DNA of 64,000 bases, taken from Deinococcales bacterium (GTDB lineage: Bacteria; Deinococcota; Deinococci; Deinococcales; JAAFIG01). The DNA lies in contig JANXTZ010000024.1 of assembly GCA_025352125.1 (NCBI GenBank), positions 1 to 64,000 of the forward strand, read 5' to 3'. The notes under the pieces were generated by a model. It was not told the origin of the DNA and did not search any database. It saw only the letters and a program-made list of their open reading frames with translations. Shown here piece after piece: positions 61,892-64,000 of the stretch. Both the position numbers and the translations under genes were made by a program. Within the stretch, counting starts at the first letter, position 1, and every line of letters begins with the position of its first letter.

Positions 61892-62923
61892 TTACCGTTT
61901 CTCAAGCGCCAAACGAACCAATTTGGCGCACAATTCAGGGTAACTTATTCCAGCCGCTTTCCAAAGTTGCGGGTACATGCTGGTTTTGGTGAAGCCTGGC
62001 ATGGTGTTGATTTCGTTCAAGAACACCTCGCCAGTGTCGGGAAGGTAAAAAAAATCGACCCTCGAGAGTCCGGCGCAATCGAGCGCTTTGAAGGCTTTCA
62101 GCGCCAATTCTTGCACCGTTTTGGCAACCTCGGAAGGGATGTTGGCAGGAATGTGCATGTCGGCGCGGCCCTCGAGGTATTTGGTGTCGTAATCGTAAAA
62201 TTCGGAATCGAACGTCAACTCACCGACGGGGCTGGCTTTGGGGTTGTCATTGCCCAGAATGGCAACTTCAATCTCTCGAGGTTTCGCTCCCGCGCTGGCT
62301 TCAACAATCACGCGACGGTCGAACGAAAACGCGAACTCGAGCGCTGTCTCCAACTCCGATTCGGTTCTGGCTTTGGAAATCCCGACGCTCGAGCCGAGGT
62401 TGGCGGGTTTGACGAAAACGGGAAGCTCGAGAGACTTGAGCTTCTCGAGCACAGTATTTTTGTCGCTCGAGAATTCTGAACGCGTCACGAGTAGATATGA
62501 CACTTGCGGGATATTGTGCGCCGCCAGAACCGATTTCATCATGATCTTGTCCATGCTGACCGCGCTGCCCAGCACAGATGATCCAACAAACGGAATGCCC
62601 GCCAGCTTCAACAAGCCTTGCACGGTGCCGTCCTCACCGTTTGGACCGTGCAAAATCGGGAAGACCACATCGAAATTCTCGGCACTCGAGGCGCTGTGAA
62701 GCACCAAGTCGCCGCCCGTTTCAGCACTCCCCTGCTCGAGCGCCTGACGGGTTTCGGAACTTGGCAGCCACTTTCCCTGTTTGGAAATGACGATTGGCGT
62801 GACCTCGAACTGGTCGCTTGGCAGTGCCTCGAGCACACTTTTGGCAGAGTTGAGGCTGACCTCGTGCTCTTCGGATTGACCGCCAGCCAGCAGCAGCAGA
62901 CGGATTTTGGGGTTTGAATTCAC
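61892..62923 (-). CDS. ddl: D-alanine--D-alanine ligase
   Basis: From GTG 62923 the product has 343 residues with ATP-grasp landmarks: [61 protein letters not shown] and [11 protein letters not shown]. It makes the D-Ala-D-Ala dipeptide for peptidoglycan, complementing murA at 50 kb. Longer in-frame starts run into the DinB-like gene and are rejected. No ribosome site is clear at GTG 62923. Confidence 0.95.
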   Translation of the reverse strand: MNSNPKIRLLLLAGGQSEEHEVSLNSAKSVLEALPSDQFEVTPIVISKQGKWLPSSETRQALEQGSAETGGDLVLHSASSAENFDVVFPILHGPNGEDGTVQGLLKLAGIPFVGSSVLGSAVSMDKIMMKSVLAAHNIPQVSYLLVTRSEFSSDKNTVLEKLKSLELPVFVKPANLGSSVGISKARTESELETALEFAFSFDRRVIVEASAGAKPREIEVAILGNDNPKASPVGELTFDSEFYDYDTKYLEGRADMHIPANIPSEVAKTVQELALKAFKALDCAGLSRVDFFYLPDTGEVFLNEINTMPGFTKTSMYPQLWKAAGISYPELCAKLVRLALEKR

Positions 62924-62954
62924 TGAGACAGTCTCGAGTGAAGCCGTGAGTGAT

Positions 62955-63419
62955 TTATGAGAAAATGGTGTTGAGGCTTTCCTCGAGTTGAGCAAAATGG
63001 CTGACATCGTGCTTGATAACAAATTCTGCCCAAGCGGTCATCGTGAACTCACCGTATTTTGAATGAACTGCGCTGTGTTCAAGTTGTACGCTCGAGAGCG
63101 AACGCAACAATTCGACGTTGCGGGTTCGCATTGCTCCGTAAGCCAGAGCGGAAATCATCGGGTCACGCTTTGGGTATTCGGTCAGTGCCGCCAAAGCATC
63201 TTGCTGAATGGGAACGATGGTGGGTTTGTCTTGGGTCAGCATCGCCGGAAATCGCATTGAGTGCAGCACCTCTACATCTGCCAAGTGATGCACAATAAAT
63301 CGTGGTGTCCATTTGCCCTCGCTTCGAGGAACATCAAGTTTCCCAGCCTCCACAACACGCTCGAGCAAACTTGTCAAACGTGCTGGTGAAGCCGCAAAAG
63401 CCGCAATAAAGTCGCTCAT
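62955..63419 (-). CDS. DinB/YfiT-like metal-binding protein
   Basis: This 154-residue protein fits the DinB-like four-helix fold with three candidate metal His: [14 protein letters not shown] (about 44-45) and the C-terminal [13 protein letters not shown]. Members include metal-dependent hydrolases and bacillithiol- or mycothiol-dependent transferases; DinB-like proteins are expanded in Deinococcus. TAAACT lies exactly 6 bases before ATG 63419, so it appears leaderless. It precedes ddl by 31 bases. Confidence 0.85.
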   Translation of the reverse strand: MSDFIAAFAASPARLTSLLERVVEAGKLDVPRSEGKWTPRFIVHHLADVEVLHSMRFPAMLTQDKPTIVPIQQDALAALTEYPKRDPMISALAYGAMRTRNVELLRSLSSVQLEHSAVHSKYGEFTMTAWAEFVIKHDVSHFAQLEESLNTIFS

Positions 63420-63425
63420 GTCAAT

Positions 63426-63431
63426 AGTTTA
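63426..63431 (-). promoter_or_regulatory. -10 box of the DinB-like gene (leaderless)
   Basis: TAAACT on the minus strand, 6 bases before ATG 63419. It is divergent from the nitrilase promoter 65 bases away. Confidence 0.6.
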
Positions 63432-63495
63432 ACGCCACAGAGACTTAACTTGCACACTGTGAAAGCTCGAGTACACCAAAAACCTTCAAGCGGCG

Positions 63496-63501
63496 TAAAA
63501 T
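63496..63501 (+). promoter_or_regulatory. -10 box of the nitrilase-family gene (leaderless)
   Basis: TAAAAT lies 6 bases before ATG 63508, with no ribosome binding site. Confidence 0.6.
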
Positions 63502-63507
63502 GACGTC

Positions 63508-64000
63508 ATGCAGCCTCGAGTCTTTCAAGTTGGAATCCTGCAACTCAAACCCAGCAAGGGCAAACGCGCCCAAAACCTCGAACATCTGAAAACCGTGATG
63601 CAAGAATTGCTGTCGGCTGGCGAAAAACCAGACGTGCTGGTGCTGCCTGAGGGCGCACTGACGGGATATTTCTTGCAGGGCGGCGTGCGCGAACTTGCTG
63701 TGACTCGAGATCAATTGTTTGAAGAACTCGAGGACCTCTGGCGCGAGGTTTGGGACGCACCGCTTGATGTGGTGATCGGTTTTTTCGAGCGCTCCGACAA
63801 CGATTATTACAACTCTGGCATGTACGCCCAACTTGGCGGCGAGCACGCGGGCATCAAACACGTTCACCGCAAGGTTTTTTTGCCGACCTACGGCGTGTTC
63901 GACGAGGAACGTTATCAATCTCGAGGGGCTGGCTTTGAAGCCTTCGACACGCGATTTGGCAAATCTGCAATTGTTATTTGCGAGGACGCCTGGCACACGA
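63508..64000 (+). CDS. Nitrilase-superfamily carbon-nitrogen hydrolase (5' part, runs off the right edge)
   Basis: The first 164 residues are present and start MQPRVFQVGILQLKPSKGKR. The Glu-Lys-Cys triad of the superfamily is complete: Glu in VLPEGALTGYF (about 49), Lys in HRKVFLPTYGVFDEERY (about 122) and Cys in IVICEDAWH (about 159). The YGVFDEERYF-like block and CEDAW are typical of amidases and of the glutaminase domain of NAD+ synthetase. With the C-terminus missing, a stand-alone amidase and a NadE N-domain cannot be separated. It appears leaderless. Confidence 0.88.
   Translation, partial: MQPRVFQVGILQLKPSKGKRAQNLEHLKTVMQELLSAGEKPDVLVLPEGALTGYFLQGGVRELAVTRDQLFEELEDLWREVWDAPLDVVIGFFERSDNDYYNSGMYAQLGGEHAGIKHVHRKVFLPTYGVFDEERYQSRGAGFEAFDTRFGKSAIVICEDAWHT

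Noticed and set aside
1-64000. CRISPR array
   Set aside because: The abundant CTCGAG copies are irregularly spaced single hexamers, not direct repeats of 20-40 bases with uniform spacers, and no cas gene is present.

Overview
This window looks like chromosomal DNA of a free-living member of the Deinococcus-Thermus lineage (Deinococcota), or a close relative, with near-even GC content. The assignment is inferred. It rests on a fused SecDF, an SMC with an LSTGE-type signature, a two-subunit glycine dehydrogenase, and many genes whose start codon lies 5-7 bases after a TAnnnT box, the arrangement of leaderless transcripts known from Deinococcus. The most striking sequence-level feature is the palindrome CTCGAG, present about once per 105-145 bases where I counted, in genes and between them.

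Layout. 0-2.06 kb is the right end of an integrative element: a divergent gene start, a perfect 18-bp inverted repeat, a small HTH gene and a tyrosine integrase, ending at a tRNA-Ser 3' fragment (probable att site). 2.06-4.8 kb holds an NAD(P)-binding protein, a lipoprotein hydrolase and a CCA-enzyme-like HD protein without its nucleotidyltransferase head. 4.8-15.6 kb is a divergent uptake and catabolism locus: IclR regulator, hydroxyacid dehydrogenase and a DUF885 hydrolase on one side; a peptide-type binding protein, two permeases, a ketopantoate-reductase-like enzyme, a Gfo/Idh/MocA enzyme and a second DUF885 protein on the other. 15.5-22.9 kb has a kinase-like/TolB-like pair and the glycine cleavage operon (gcvT-gcvH-gcvPA-two small membrane proteins-gcvPB-acetyltransferase) facing a divergent Lrp/AsnC regulator. 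22.9-30.7 kb carries a Crp/Fnr regulator, a lone LolD-like ATPase, smpB, a cell-wall amidase, a GerMN protein and smc.

30.7-32.5 kb is the most interesting locus: a photoactive-yellow-protein homologue with its chromophore residues conserved, translationally coupled to a PAS-PAS-GGDEF diguanylate cyclase. It looks like a blue-light to cyclic-di-GMP circuit. 32.8-46.6 kb has a Xer-type recombinase with a tiny membrane protein, hisS, aspS, nagA, a third DUF885 protein, etfBA, an MgtC-like gene, coaE, a YqhA-like gene, a manganese (yybP-ykoY) riboswitch with terC, a zinc-ribbon protein and glycerate kinase. 46.9-64 kb has ispH, an M3 peptidase, murA, a ClC channel, a fasciclin protein, secDF, a DUF1175 protein, ftsH, ddl, a DinB-like protein and the start of a nitrilase-family gene.

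Three intergenic regions share a 44-bp repeat containing a CRP-like dyad. No CRISPR array, rRNA, intact tRNA or insertion sequence was seen.
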